A DNA stretch of 64,000 nt, taken from NCBI GenBank assembly GCA_963848525.1, contig CAWKDZ010000005.1, positions 1 through 64,000 of the forward strand, given 5' to 3'. This document shows, one piece after another, positions 38,427 through 45,541 of this stretch. The notes beneath the pieces are model-generated. The model was not told the DNA's origin, searched no databases, and was given only the letters and a program-made list of their open reading frames with translations. Source of the DNA: JACCTU01 sp963848525. GTDB taxonomy: Bacteria > Actinomycetota > Thermoleophilia > Gaiellales > Gaiellaceae. The position numbers and the translations under genes are program-made. Within the stretch, counting starts at the first letter, position 1. Each line of letters begins with the position of its first letter.

Positions 38427-39657
38427 CGGCGGTGACGAAGCGTATGCGCTCCGCCGCCGCGGACGCCTTTCCGAGCGCGTCCTCGCGCGAACGCCCGACC
38501 GCCAGCACGGCGCCTGCGCGGTCCGCCCCGACGCGCAGCTCGCCGAAGCGCCAGCCCGGCCGCCGGTAGACGCGAACGCGCACGACTCCCTCGACGGCCT
38601 GCGCCTCCTCGACGCCCTCGACGGTCTGCAGCTCGCCGGGCGGCGCGACGAGGAAGCGCGTGACGGCGCCGCCGACGGGGTCGAGCGGCGTCAGCACCTG
38701 CGGCGGGATCGACTCGCCGAGCGCCGCCGCGAGCGCGAGCTCGTTCAGGTCGACGCCGAGCGCGGCCTCGCACAGCTCGGCGTCGTGGCCGCCGCCCAGC
38801 CGTGCCGCGAGCTCGACGACGCGTGCTCCGTGCACGCCGACGACGACCTGTGTGTACGTCGGCCCGTTCTCGATCCCGAGCGCGGCGGCTGCCTCGCGCG
38901 CGGCCTCGACGGCGGCGCCGACCCGAGCGGGCTCGAGCCCGCTCGGCCAGACGTGCGCGAGCGCGACCCCGAACGCCGGCGGCTCGGCGCGGAAGCGGTC
39001 GGTGACGGTGAGCGGGTAGAAGCGACCGTCGAGCGAGAAGGCGTTCACCGTCACCTCCTGGCCGTCGACCAGCTGCTCGACCAGGCACGCGTTCGAGCGG
39101 GACGCCTCGAGCGCCGAGTCGACGGCGGCACGAAACGACGACTCGTCCTCGACGAGAGCGAGCCCGCGCTGCCCCTGCCGGTCGGGCGCCTTGACCACGC
39201 ACGGGAACCCGATCCGCGTGACGGCCTTGCGCGCCTCGTCGAGGCTCCGGCAGAACTCGGTCTCGGGCTGTGGAACGCCGGCCTCGGCGAACCGCTCGCG
39301 CTGGCGTGGCTTCGACGTCGCGAGCACCGCCGTCTCGGGCGAGAGTGGATGCGACACGCCGAGACGCTTCGCGACGCGGGCGGCGATCCCGACGGGCCAG
39401 TCGATCCCGGGCGCGATCACCCCGTTGACGTGCTCGGCCTCGGCCAGGCGCTCGATCGCCGGCTCGTCCTCGGTCGAGACGATCGCGCGCCGGTCGGCGA
39501 GGTCGAACCCGGGCGCGGCGGGGTCGCGGTCGACCGCGATCGTGAACAGGTCGAGCGCGCGCGCGGTCTCGAGCAGACCGAGCTGCGCGGCGCCCGCGCC
39601 TAGGACGAGGAGGCGCCTGCGACGCCGCTCGGCCGCGCCAGAACCTCTCTCCACCAC
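38401..39657 (-). CDS. ATP-grasp ligase (carbamoyl-phosphate-synthase-like fold)
   Basis: Intact, about 418 residues. RLLVLGAGAAQLGLLETARA is the N-terminal nucleotide-fold; IAVDRDPAAPGFDLADRRA and GVIAPGIDWPVGIAARVAKR follow. ATP-grasp core: GFPCVVKAPDRQGQRGLALV, ACLVEQLVDGQEVTVNAFSL, and VVELAARLGGGHDAELCEAA with the metal-binding Glu/Arg. It is similar in order and motifs to the gene at 45542-46753. GTG 39657 or the adjacent GTG 39654 is the only start near the conserved text, although both overlap the dehydratase 3' end by ~55 nt. It sits between the dehydratase and the aminotransferase, so it may act on an amino sugar nucleotide (inference). Confidence 0.8.
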   Translation of the reverse strand: MVERGSGAAERRRRRLLVLGAGAAQLGLLETARALDLFTIAVDRDPAAPGFDLADRRAIVSTEDEPAIERLAEAEHVNGVIAPGIDWPVGIAARVAKRLGVSHPLSPETAVLATSKPRQRERFAEAGVPQPETEFCRSLDEARKAVTRIGFPCVVKAPDRQGQRGLALVEDESSFRAAVDSALEASRSNACLVEQLVDGQEVTVNAFSLDGRFYPLTVTDRFRAEPPAFGVALAHVWPSGLEPARVGAAVEAAREAAAALGIENGPTYTQVVVGVHGARVVELAARLGGGHDAELCEAALGVDLNELALAAALGESIPPQVLTPLDPVGGAVTRFLVAPPGELQTVEGVEEAQAVEGVVRVRVYRRPGWRFGELRVGADRAGAVLAVGRSREDALGKASAAAERIRFVTADVDAKALA

Positions 39658-40607
39658 TTCTCGTTCTCGCGGTACCACGCGATCGTCCGCTCGAGCCCCT
39701 CGTCGAACGACGTACGCGCGCGCCAGCCCGTCAGCCGCTCGATCTTGTCGGTCGTGCCGATGTGGCGGTCGACCTGGCCCGGCCGCTCGGGCACGTGCGT
39801 CTCGAGGCCGCGCGGCTTGCCGAGCGCGTCGAGCACCTTGTCCGCGATCTCGGAGACGGAGATGTCGACGCCGGTGGCGACGTTCAGCACCTCGCCCGCG
39901 ACGTTCTCGAGCGGCGCCGCGATGATCGCCTCGATCGCCTCCGCGTCGTCGTCGACGTAGAGCCAGTCGCGCGACGCGTGCCCGTCGCCGTGGATCGTCA
40001 GCGGCTGGTCCTGGAGCGCCTGCGTGACGAAGCGCGGGATCACCTTCTCGGGATGCTGACGCGGCCCGTAGTTGTTGAACGGCCGGACGATCACGATCGG
40101 CAGCCCGTACGTGACGAAGTACGAGTACGCGAGCCGGTCTGCGCCCGCCTTCGTCGCCGCGTACGGCGAGCGCGGGTTGAGCGGATGCTCCTCGTCCATC
40201 GGCGCGTACTCCGCCGTCCCGTACACCTCACTCGACGAGATCAGGATGAAGCGCTCGACGGGCTTGCGCCTGATCGCGTCGAGCAGGATCTGCGTCCCCT
40301 CGACGTTCGTGGTCACGAACTCGGAGCCGCCCTCTTCGATCGACTTCTCGACGTGCGACTCGGCTGCGGCGTTGACGATCACGTCGCACGCGGAGATCAC
40401 GTCGGCGACCAGGTCGACGTCCCGGATGTCGCCGTGCACGAACGAGAGCCGCTCGTGCGCCGTCACCTCGCGCAGGTTGGCCGGGTTGCCGGCGTACGTG
40501 AGCGCGTCGAGCGAGACGACCTCGTACGGCGTCGCCCGCAGCAGGTGGTGGATGAAGTTGGCGGCGATGAACCCGGCGCCGCCGGTCACGAGCACGCGCT
40601 TCGGCAA
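39600..40607 (-). CDS. dTDP-glucose 4,6-dehydratase-like SDR
   Basis: Intact 335-residue extended SDR. RVLVTGGAGFIAANFIHHLL, VVSLDALTYAGNPANLREVT (RmlB-like adenosine-binding strand), FVHGDIRDVDLVADVI, NAAAESHVEKSIEEGGSEFV, ILISSSEVYGTAEYAPMDEE, PYAATKAGADRLAYSYFVTY (Tyr-x-x-x-Lys), RPFNNYGPRQHPEKVIPRFV, and HASRDWLYVDDDAEAIEAI. Overall this reads as RmlB, but RmlB enzymes have Thr-Asp-Glu before Val-Tyr-Gly and here it is Ser-Ser-Glu, so the catalytic Asp is missing. It may be another 4,6-dehydratase or a decarboxylase/epimerase. The TTG start directly follows the TAG of the GT2 gene. Confidence 0.78.
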   Translation of the reverse strand: MPKRVLVTGGAGFIAANFIHHLLRATPYEVVSLDALTYAGNPANLREVTAHERLSFVHGDIRDVDLVADVISACDVIVNAAAESHVEKSIEEGGSEFVTTNVEGTQILLDAIRRKPVERFILISSSEVYGTAEYAPMDEEHPLNPRSPYAATKAGADRLAYSYFVTYGLPIVIVRPFNNYGPRQHPEKVIPRFVTQALQDQPLTIHGDGHASRDWLYVDDDAEAIEAIIAAPLENVAGEVLNVATGVDISVSEIADKVLDALGKPRGLETHVPERPGQVDRHIGTTDKIERLTGWRARTSFDEGLERTIAWYRENEKWWREVLARPSGVAGASSS

Positions 40608-41576
40608 CTACAGCTCCTTGTCGATCGTGTACAGCGGACGCCCTTCGACGTCGCGCTGGATTCTGCCTAGGTACTCACCGACGAGCGCGAGGATGAATCC
40701 TTGGATCCCGAGCACGAACAGCACGGCGACGCCGCCGAGCAGCGGCCCCGGGAAGTTGCCGCGGTCGATCCACCACCAGACGCCGTAGATCCCGAGCGCC
40801 ATGGCGAGGAGCGTGCAGACCGTGCCGAGCGCGATCCCGATCCACTGGATCGGTTGCGGCCAGAAACCCGCGAGCACGTGCAGCGCGAGCCGCGTCAGCC
40901 GCAACGGCGAGTAGCGCGAGCTGTCTTTGCGCGGAGCGTGCGCGACGTCGACCTCGACGACGCTCGCACCGCCGGAGAGGATCAGCGCCTTCGTGAACTT
41001 CTGCTTGCCGATCGCGCCGAGCATCGGCTCGACGGCGCTGCGGCGGTACGCGTTGAAGGCGCAGCCGAAGTCGGAGATCTCGACCTTCGTGAAGCGGCGG
41101 AGCATCCCGTTGATCAGCTTGCTCGGCAGCGTCCGCCCCCACGAGTCGTGCCGGCTCGTGCGCCGGCCGCTCGCGACGTCCGCGCCCGCGCGCACGGCCG
41201 CGACGAGCTTCGGAATGTCCTCGGGGGCGTTCTGGAGGTCGCCGTCCATCGTCACGAGGATGTCCGCACGCCCGCGCGCGAGGCCGGCGTGCATCGCGGG
41301 GTGCTGGCCGAAGTTGCGCTTGAACCGGACGACGCGCACGCGCTGGTCGGCGTCGTGGAGGTGCTCGAGCCGCGCGAACGTGCCGTCGCGCGAGCCGTCG
41401 TCGACGAAGATCAGCTCGAACTCGAGCCCGGCCGCCTCGAGCGTGTCGACCGTGCGCCGGTAGAGCTCGTCGACGCTGCCCTCCTCGTCGTAGATCGGCA
41501 CGACCACCGAGACGTCCGGCGCCTGCGCCGGCACGGTCGCGGCCGCCGGCGCCGCGAGCACGTCGATCTCGGCCAT
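40608..41576 (-). CDS. DPM1/GtrB-like polyprenyl-phosphate glycosyltransferase
   Basis: Intact 322-residue GT2 enzyme making polyprenyl-phosphate sugars for GT-C enzymes outside the membrane. VSVVVPIYDEEGSVDELYRR, ELIFVDDGSRDGTFARLEHL, RFKRNFGQHPAMHAGLARGR, ILVTMDGDLQNAPEDIPKLV (catalytic Asp-Gly-Asp), and RRFTKVEISDFGCAFNAYRR. Two C-terminal membrane helices: GTVCTLLAMALGIYGVWWW and LGGVAVLFVLGIQGFILAL, followed by GEYLGRIQRDVEGRPLY, the standard GtrB/ArnC ending. The ATG at 41576 lies 10 nt after TAGGCT. It heads the long minus-strand run from 41576 down to 28919, whose GT-C-like members may use its product. Confidence 0.87.
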   Translation of the reverse strand: MAEIDVLAAPAAATVPAQAPDVSVVVPIYDEEGSVDELYRRTVDTLEAAGLEFELIFVDDGSRDGTFARLEHLHDADQRVRVVRFKRNFGQHPAMHAGLARGRADILVTMDGDLQNAPEDIPKLVAAVRAGADVASGRRTSRHDSWGRTLPSKLINGMLRRFTKVEISDFGCAFNAYRRSAVEPMLGAIGKQKFTKALILSGGASVVEVDVAHAPRKDSSRYSPLRLTRLALHVLAGFWPQPIQWIGIALGTVCTLLAMALGIYGVWWWIDRGNFPGPLLGGVAVLFVLGIQGFILALVGEYLGRIQRDVEGRPLYTIDKEL

Positions 41577-41586
41577 CGTCGCGCTG

Positions 41587-41592
41587 AGCCTA
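41587..41592 (-). promoter_or_regulatory. -10 hexamer TAGGCT, DPM1-like gene
   Basis: TAGGCT on the minus strand is 10 nt before ATG 41576. It would drive the 13-kb polysaccharide run down to 28919, unless internal promoters exist. Confidence 0.5.
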
Positions 41593-41596
41593 CACT
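41591..41596 (+). promoter_or_regulatory. -10 hexamer TACACT, leaderless start of DUF402 gene
   Basis: TACACT is 8 nt before GTG 41605 and shares TA with the opposite-strand TAGGCT. Confidence 0.5.
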
Positions 41597-41604
41597 CACG
41601 CCCC

Positions 41605-42166
41605 GTGGCGAAGCCGTTCCCGCCCGGTGCGCACGTGTTGATGCGGCACGTCTGGCGCGACGAGGTCTTCCTCGCCGCGCCGGTGACGGTCGTGCAGGAC
41701 GAGCCCGACCTGCTCGTCACCTGGCTCGCGCCCGGGACGTCGTACATGCGACCGGCGGTGCGCTCCGCGCTGCCGTTCCATCAGCCGCTCGTCGACAAGC
41801 CGTGGCGCGCGCCGGGCGTCGTCCAGTTGACCCGCCCCGACGAGGCGCACGCCGTCTGGGTCTTCCCCGAGCGGCTGGTACGTGAACCTGCAGGAGCCGA
41901 TCAGGCGCACGCCGCTCGGCTTCGACACGCGCGACCAGCTGCTCGATCTCGTTCGTCGCGGCGACGGCCGCTGGCGCTGGAAGGACGAGGACGAGCTCGC
42001 GGCCGCGGTCGCGGCGGGCTTCGTCTCCCGCGACGAGGAGGCGGCGATCCGCGCCGAGGCCGAGCGCGTGATCGCGGCCGACGCGTTCCCGACGGGCTGG
42101 GAGGCCTGGGAGCCGGATCCGTCGTGGCCGGTCCCGGGCCTCCCGCCCGGCTGGGACGTCGTCTAG
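41605..42166 (+). CDS. DUF402 family protein (FomD-like)
   Basis: About 187 residues once one extra C at 41875 is removed. AHVLMRHVWRDEVFLAAPVT, WLAPGTSYMRPAV, then WYVNLQEPIRRTPLGFDTRD, LLDLVRRGDGRWRWKDEDEL and GFVSRDEEAAIRAEAERVI match the DUF402 barrel. FomD, a member, hydrolyses a nucleotide ester of a phosphonate; others are nucleoside diphosphatases, so hydrolysis of a nucleotide diphosphate is possible. GTG 41605 is 8 nt after TACACT, and the gene is divergent from the DPM1-like gene with an overlapping -10. The stop overlaps the MFS stop on the other strand by 4 nt. Confidence 0.75.
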
Positions 42167-43561
42167 GCGACCTCGTAGGCCGGCACCGGCGCCTCTGCGC
42201 GCCGACGGCCGGGGATCCAGAGCGCCGCAACCGCGCCGCCTGCGACGACGAGCGCGCCGACCCAGGTCGCGACCACGAGGCCCTCGTTGAACGCCGCGGC
42301 GCGACTCGTAGCCGCCGTAGCGCGAGAACACCGACGCGAGCACCGCGACGCCGAAGACGCCGCCGACCTCGCGGAAGGCGTTGTTCGCGCCGGACGCCTT
42401 GCCCTCCTCGGCGGGCTTGACCGAGCCGAGGATCACGTTCGCCATCGGCGCGAAGAACATCCCCATGCCGATGCCCGAGACGATGAACGGGCCGACGAGC
42501 GAGCCATAGGCGATCGTCGCGGTCGAGACGGCCGCGATCCACGCGAGCCCGATCGCCTGGAGCGAGAGCCCGACCGCGAGGATCGGCCGCGAGCCGATCC
42601 GGTCGGAGAGCGCGCCCGCGATCGGCGCGACGACCATCGGCATCGCCGTCCACGGGAGAACGCGCAGCCCGGCCTCGAGCGGCGAGTAGCCCTGCGCAGT
42701 CTGGAAGAACTGGGTCAGCAGGAAGATCGAGCCGAACATCCCGAACGACATCGCGAGCGACGCGCCGTTCGCGGCCGAGAACGCGCGGTTGCGGAAGAAG
42801 CGCATCGGCAGCATCGGCTGTTCCGTGCGCAGCTCCCAGACGACGAACGCGACGAGCAGCGCCGCGCCGCCGACCAGCGAGCCCACGATCGACGGGCTCG
42901 TCCAGCCGTCGGCGTTCCCGTTCACGAGCCCCCAGACGACGCCGAGCAGGCCGGCGCTCGCGAGCGCGAGGCCCGGCAGGTCGAGCGCCTTGTCGGGGCC
43001 GAAGCTCTCCCGCAGCCGAGCGAACGCGAGCGGTGCGAGCAGCAGGCCGACCGGCACGTTCAGCCAGAAGATCCATTGCCACGAGATCCCTTCGATCACG
43101 GCGCCGCCGACGAGCGGGCCGCTCGCGACGGCGATCCCGCCGATGGCGCCCCAGATCCCGAGCGCGACGCCGCGGCGCTCGGCCGGAAAGGCGTCGGAGA
43201 GGATCGTCAGCGTCAGCGGCATCACGAGCGCACCGCCGAGGCCCTGCACCGCCCGCGCGGCGATCAACGCCTCCATCGACGGCGCGAGCGCGGCTGCGGC
43301 GGACGCGAGCGTGAACACGCCGAGGCCGACGCCGAACATGCGCCTGCGCCCGAAGCGGTCGCCGAGCGCGGCGCCCGTGAGCAGGAACACGGCGAAGGTG
43401 AGCGTGTAGGCGTTCACCGTCCACTCGAGCTCCTCGATCGACGCGCCGAGGTCGACGCGGATGACGGGGAGCGCGGTCGAGACGACGAGGTTGTCGAGCA
43501 CGACCATGAAGAGGGCGACCGAGGTGATCGCGAGCGTCCAGATCGTGTGTGAGCGGCGCAC
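42163..43561 (-). CDS. MFS drug/metabolite exporter, DHA2 (14-TM) family
   Basis: About 465 residues with 14 hydrophobic helices, as in EmrB/QacA-type proton antiporters. IWTLAITSVALFMVVLDNLV (the Leu-Asp-x-x-Val signature of TM1), ALGDRFGRRRMFGVGLGVF (motif A), AVASGPLVGGAVIEGISW (motif C), WIFWLNVPVGLLLAPLAF. One break at 42301 is an extra base; with it removed the end reads RRRAEAPVPAYEVA. The GTG 43561 is preceded by AAAGGAG 4 nt away. Its promoter region carries an imperfect copy of the TetR operator, so it is the likely target of the repressor encoded directly upstream. The substrate is unknown; the polysaccharide genes around it give no hint. Confidence 0.88.
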
Positions 43562-43565
43562 GGTG

Positions 43566-43572
43566 CTCCTTT
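43566..43572 (-). promoter_or_regulatory. Ribosome binding site of MFS exporter
   Basis: AAAGGAG lies 4 nt before GTG 43561 and decides this start over in-frame codons further upstream, which would cross the operator. Confidence 0.6.
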
Positions 43573-43578
43573 CAGTAT

Positions 43579-43596
43579 CGTGAGTAGTCACTATCT
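43579..43596. promoter_or_regulatory. Second TetR-type operator at the MFS exporter promoter
   Basis: CGTGAGTAGTCACTATCT matches the TetR operator at 12 of 18 positions and keeps a GTGA...TCAC core. It overlaps a -10-like GATACT (43579-43574 on the minus strand) before the exporter GTG 43561. Confidence 0.65.
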
Positions 43597-43624
43597 AACA
43601 GCTGAAAAAAAGAGGCGGGTCTTC

Positions 43625-44176
43625 CTAGAAGTCTTCCTTGCAGCCCTCGATCAGCCGGCGGGCCCACGGCTCGTCCGAGTTGAGCAGGTCCATCGCGGCG
43701 ACGACGTTGAGCAACATGCCTTGGGCGAAGAAGCCGGCCACCTTGGCCGGCCCGACCCCGGACACCCGCTCGGTCCACGTGAACAGGTCGCCGTAGCCCT
43801 CGCGCACGACCGCGCGGATCGCCGGGTCGTCGCAGGAGGCGTACGCCTGCAGCTGGGCCATCAACCGGCTCCGATCCTCCAGGAGGGCCATGTACGCCTC
43901 TCCCATGGCCTGGAGGGCCTCCTCGCCGCGCTTGCCCTCGGCGGCGCGCTGGAACGTCTCCAGCGTCTCACGGAAGCAGCGGCGTACGCTGGCGACGAAG
44001 AGCTCCTTCTTCGTCCCGAAGAGGCGGAAGAGGTACGGCTGGGAGATCCCCGCCCGCTCGGCGATCGTCTCGGTCGAGGTGCCGTGGAAGCCGGTCGAGG
44101 CGAACTCGTCGCGGGCGGCCTCGAGGATCGCCTCGCGGCGCTCCTCGGCGGACATGCGGGTCGTCGTCGGGCTCAT
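43625..44176 (-). CDS. TetR/AcrR family transcriptional repressor
   Basis: Intact 183-residue regulator. The N-terminal helix-turn-helix: ILEAARDEFASTGFHGTSTE, TIAERAGISQPYLFRLFGTK, KELFVASVRRCFRETLETF. The C-terminal domain contains AMGEAYMALLEDRSRLMAQL and VAGFFAQGMLLNVVAAMDLL, a ligand pocket of the usual kind. Its ATG lies 8 nt after TACTAT, with TTGACA 17 nt further up and a perfect palindrome between them, so it very likely represses itself. The MFS exporter starts 63 nt beyond its stop in the same direction with a related operator. Confidence 0.92.
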   Translation of the reverse strand: MSPTTTRMSAEERREAILEAARDEFASTGFHGTSTETIAERAGISQPYLFRLFGTKKELFVASVRRCFRETLETFQRAAEGKRGEEALQAMGEAYMALLEDRSRLMAQLQAYASCDDPAIRAVVREGYGDLFTWTERVSGVGPAKVAGFFAQGMLLNVVAAMDLLNSDEPWARRLIEGCKEDF

Positions 44177-44184
44177 CGCGCCGG

Positions 44185-44213
44185 ATAGTAAGTGTTCACT
44201 TACTTCCTGTCAA
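44185..44213 (-). promoter_or_regulatory. TetR gene promoter: TTGACA-17-TACTAT
   Basis: On the minus strand TTGACA (44213-44208) and TACTAT (44190-44185) are 17 nt apart, a consensus sigma70-type promoter; ATG 44176 is 8 nt after the -10. The -35 lies within the last codons of the upstream epimerase gene. Confidence 0.8.
44187..44204. promoter_or_regulatory. TetR operator, perfect 8-2-8 palindrome
   Basis: AGTAAGTG-TT-CACTTACT is a perfect inverted repeat placed exactly between and overlapping the -35/-10 of the TetR gene, where repressor binding would block RNA polymerase. It also contains the stop codon of the epimerase gene. Confidence 0.85.
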
Positions 44214-45170
44214 GGTCCGACGCTTGTACCAGGCGATCGTCCGCGCCAGACCCTCGTCGAGCTCGACCCCAGCCTCGAAGCCGATCAGCTCGCGTGCCTT
44301 GTCGACGTTCGGGATCCGCAGCTCGACGTCGGTGTAGTGGAGCGGCCGGAAGACGAGCTCACCGGGGGCGCCGGTGAGCCGCTTGATCCGCTGCGCAAGG
44401 TCGTAGATCGTCACCGCGGAGCGCGCGTTCCCGACGTTGAAGCTCTCGCCCACGGCCGCGGGATGCTCGAGGCAGCAGAGCAGCGCCTCGACCATGTCGT
44501 CCACGTAGCACCACGCGCGGATCTGCGAGCCGTCGCCGTGGATGACCAGCTCGCGCCCCTCGAGCGCGGCCTCCATGAACGCACGGATCGCGCCGCCGCC
44601 GATCTGTCCCGGCCCGTAGACGTTGAACGGCCGCACCGAAACGGTCGGCAGCGCGAACTCGTCGTAGTACGCGCGCGACATGTGCTCGCCCGCGAGCTTC
44701 GAGACCGCGTACGTCCAGCGCGCCTCGCCGACCGAGCCCTGCGTGGTCACGTGCGTCTCGGCGACGCGGAACGCGTGCGTGCCGAAGACCTCGCTGGTCG
44801 AGAAGCCGACGAACCGCTCGACGGTCTCGCGCGTCGCCAGCGCCGCCTCGAGCGCGTTGTACGTGCCGATCACGTTGACGCGCATCGTGCGCACCGGGCT
44901 CTGGAGCACGGTGTCGACGCCGGCGATCGCCGCTGCGTGGACGACGTGCGTCGCGCCTTGCGCGAGCTCCTTGACGAGCTCACCGTCCAGGACGTCGCCA
45001 TGGTGGAACGTCAGGTTCGGGTGCTCGAACAGGTCGGTAGCGGTGAGCGCGTCGCGGTGCAGGTTGTCGACGGCGACGAGCTCGTTGCGCTCGACGAGCC
45101 GGCGCGCGAGCGTCGTGCCGATGAAGCCCGCCCCGCCCGTGATCAGGATCCGCTTGCCTTGGAGCGCCAC
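44196..45170 (-). CDS. NAD-dependent nucleotide-sugar epimerase/decarboxylase
   Basis: Intact 324-residue extended SDR: RILITGGAGFIGTTLARRLV, LVAVDNLHRDALTATDLFEH, HHGDVLDGELVKELAQGA, HVVHAAAIAGVDTVLQSPVR, VGFSTSEVFGTHAFRVAETH, WTYAVSKLAGEHMSRAYYDE (Tyr-x-x-x-Lys), RPFNVYGPGQIGGGAIRAFM, HGDGSQIRAWCYVDDMVEAL and SFNVGNARSAVTIYDLAQRI. The 'RAWCYVDDMV' string is typical of UDP-glucuronate decarboxylase and related epimerases. The last codons (TGSK) and stop lie inside the TetR promoter/operator. The GTG 45170 is 6 nt after TACCCT, an almost exact leaderless spacing. Confidence 0.85.
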   Translation of the reverse strand: MALQGKRILITGGAGFIGTTLARRLVERNELVAVDNLHRDALTATDLFEHPNLTFHHGDVLDGELVKELAQGATHVVHAAAIAGVDTVLQSPVRTMRVNVIGTYNALEAALATRETVERFVGFSTSEVFGTHAFRVAETHVTTQGSVGEARWTYAVSKLAGEHMSRAYYDEFALPTVSVRPFNVYGPGQIGGGAIRAFMEAALEGRELVIHGDGSQIRAWCYVDDMVEALLCCLEHPAAVGESFNVGNARSAVTIYDLAQRIKRLTGAPGELVFRPLHYTDVELRIPNVDKARELIGFEAGVELDEGLARTIAWYKRRTLTGSK

Positions 45171-45176
45171 CGCGCG

Positions 45177-45182
45177 AGGGTA
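45177..45182 (-). promoter_or_regulatory. -10 hexamer TACCCT, leaderless start of epimerase
   Basis: TACCCT on the minus strand is 6 nt before GTG 45170, exactly the distance for +1 at the start codon. Both strands read the same hexamer. Confidence 0.6.
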
Positions 45183-45186
45183 CCCT
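45181..45186 (+). promoter_or_regulatory. -10 hexamer TACCCT, leaderless start of SSI-like gene
   Basis: TACCCT is 8 nt before ATG 45195 and is half of the palindrome AGGGTACCCT. Confidence 0.55.
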
Positions 45187-45194
45187 GACGGCTC

Positions 45195-45530
45195 ATGACG
45201 GCGCTCGCGACCGCTGTCACGTCGCTGACGATCATGCTCTGGCCGCAGGGCATGGACGGGCCGCGGGAGCGCTGGACGCTGCGCTGCGGGCCGACCGGCG
45301 GGACGCACCCGGCGGCCGTGGCAGCCTGCCGCCGCCTCGCCGCGCTCGAGCAGCCGTTCCGGCCCGTGCCGCGGAACGCGGTCTGCACGGAGATCTACGG
45401 CGGTCCGGACGTCGCGGTCGTCGCCGGCACGTTCCGCGGGCGCCGCGTCTGGGCGCGCTTCAACCGGACGAACGGCTGCCACATCGGCCGCTGGGACAAG
45501 CACCGCTTCCTGCTCCCGAAAAACGCATAG
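45195..45530 (+). CDS. Streptomyces subtilisin inhibitor (SSI)-like protein
   Basis: Intact 111-residue protein. RWTLRCGPTGGTHPAAVAAC, LEQPFRPVPRNAVCTEIYGG and FRGRRVWARFNRTNGCHIGR match the SSI fold, with four Cys at residues 31, 45, 64 and 95, expected to pair 31-45 and 64-95. In SSI the reactive bond follows the residue two after the third Cys; here that P1 position is Glu66, followed by Ile67. SSI itself has Met there and other actinobacterial relatives I recall have Met, Arg or Lys. The N-terminus (MTALATAVTSLTIMLWPQG) is hydrophobic but lacks a basic region, so export by Sec is only likely. ATG 45195 is 8 nt after TACCCT. Its place in a glycan locus is unexplained. Confidence 0.8.
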   Translation: MTALATAVTSLTIMLWPQGMDGPRERWTLRCGPTGGTHPAAVAACRRLAALEQPFRPVPRNAVCTEIYGGPDVAVVAGTFRGRRVWARFNRTNGCHIGRWDKHRFLLPKNA

Positions 45531-45533
45531 CGT
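45528..45533 (+). promoter_or_regulatory. -10 hexamer TAGCGT, leaderless start of ATP-grasp gene
   Basis: TAGCGT is 8 nt before GTG 45542 and begins with the TAG stop of the SSI-like gene. Confidence 0.45.
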
Positions 45534-45541
45534 CTCTCGCC

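Noticed and set aside
40701..41885. Long open frame (about 394 codons) on the plus strand opposite the DPM1-like gene
   Set aside because: Arg/Glu-rich, no recognisable motif; it is the antisense shadow of a clear GT2 gene in high-GC DNA.
42287..43552. Plus-strand open frame of about 420 codons opposite the MFS exporter
   Set aside because: Almost only charged residues; MFS helices on the other strand explain the open frame.
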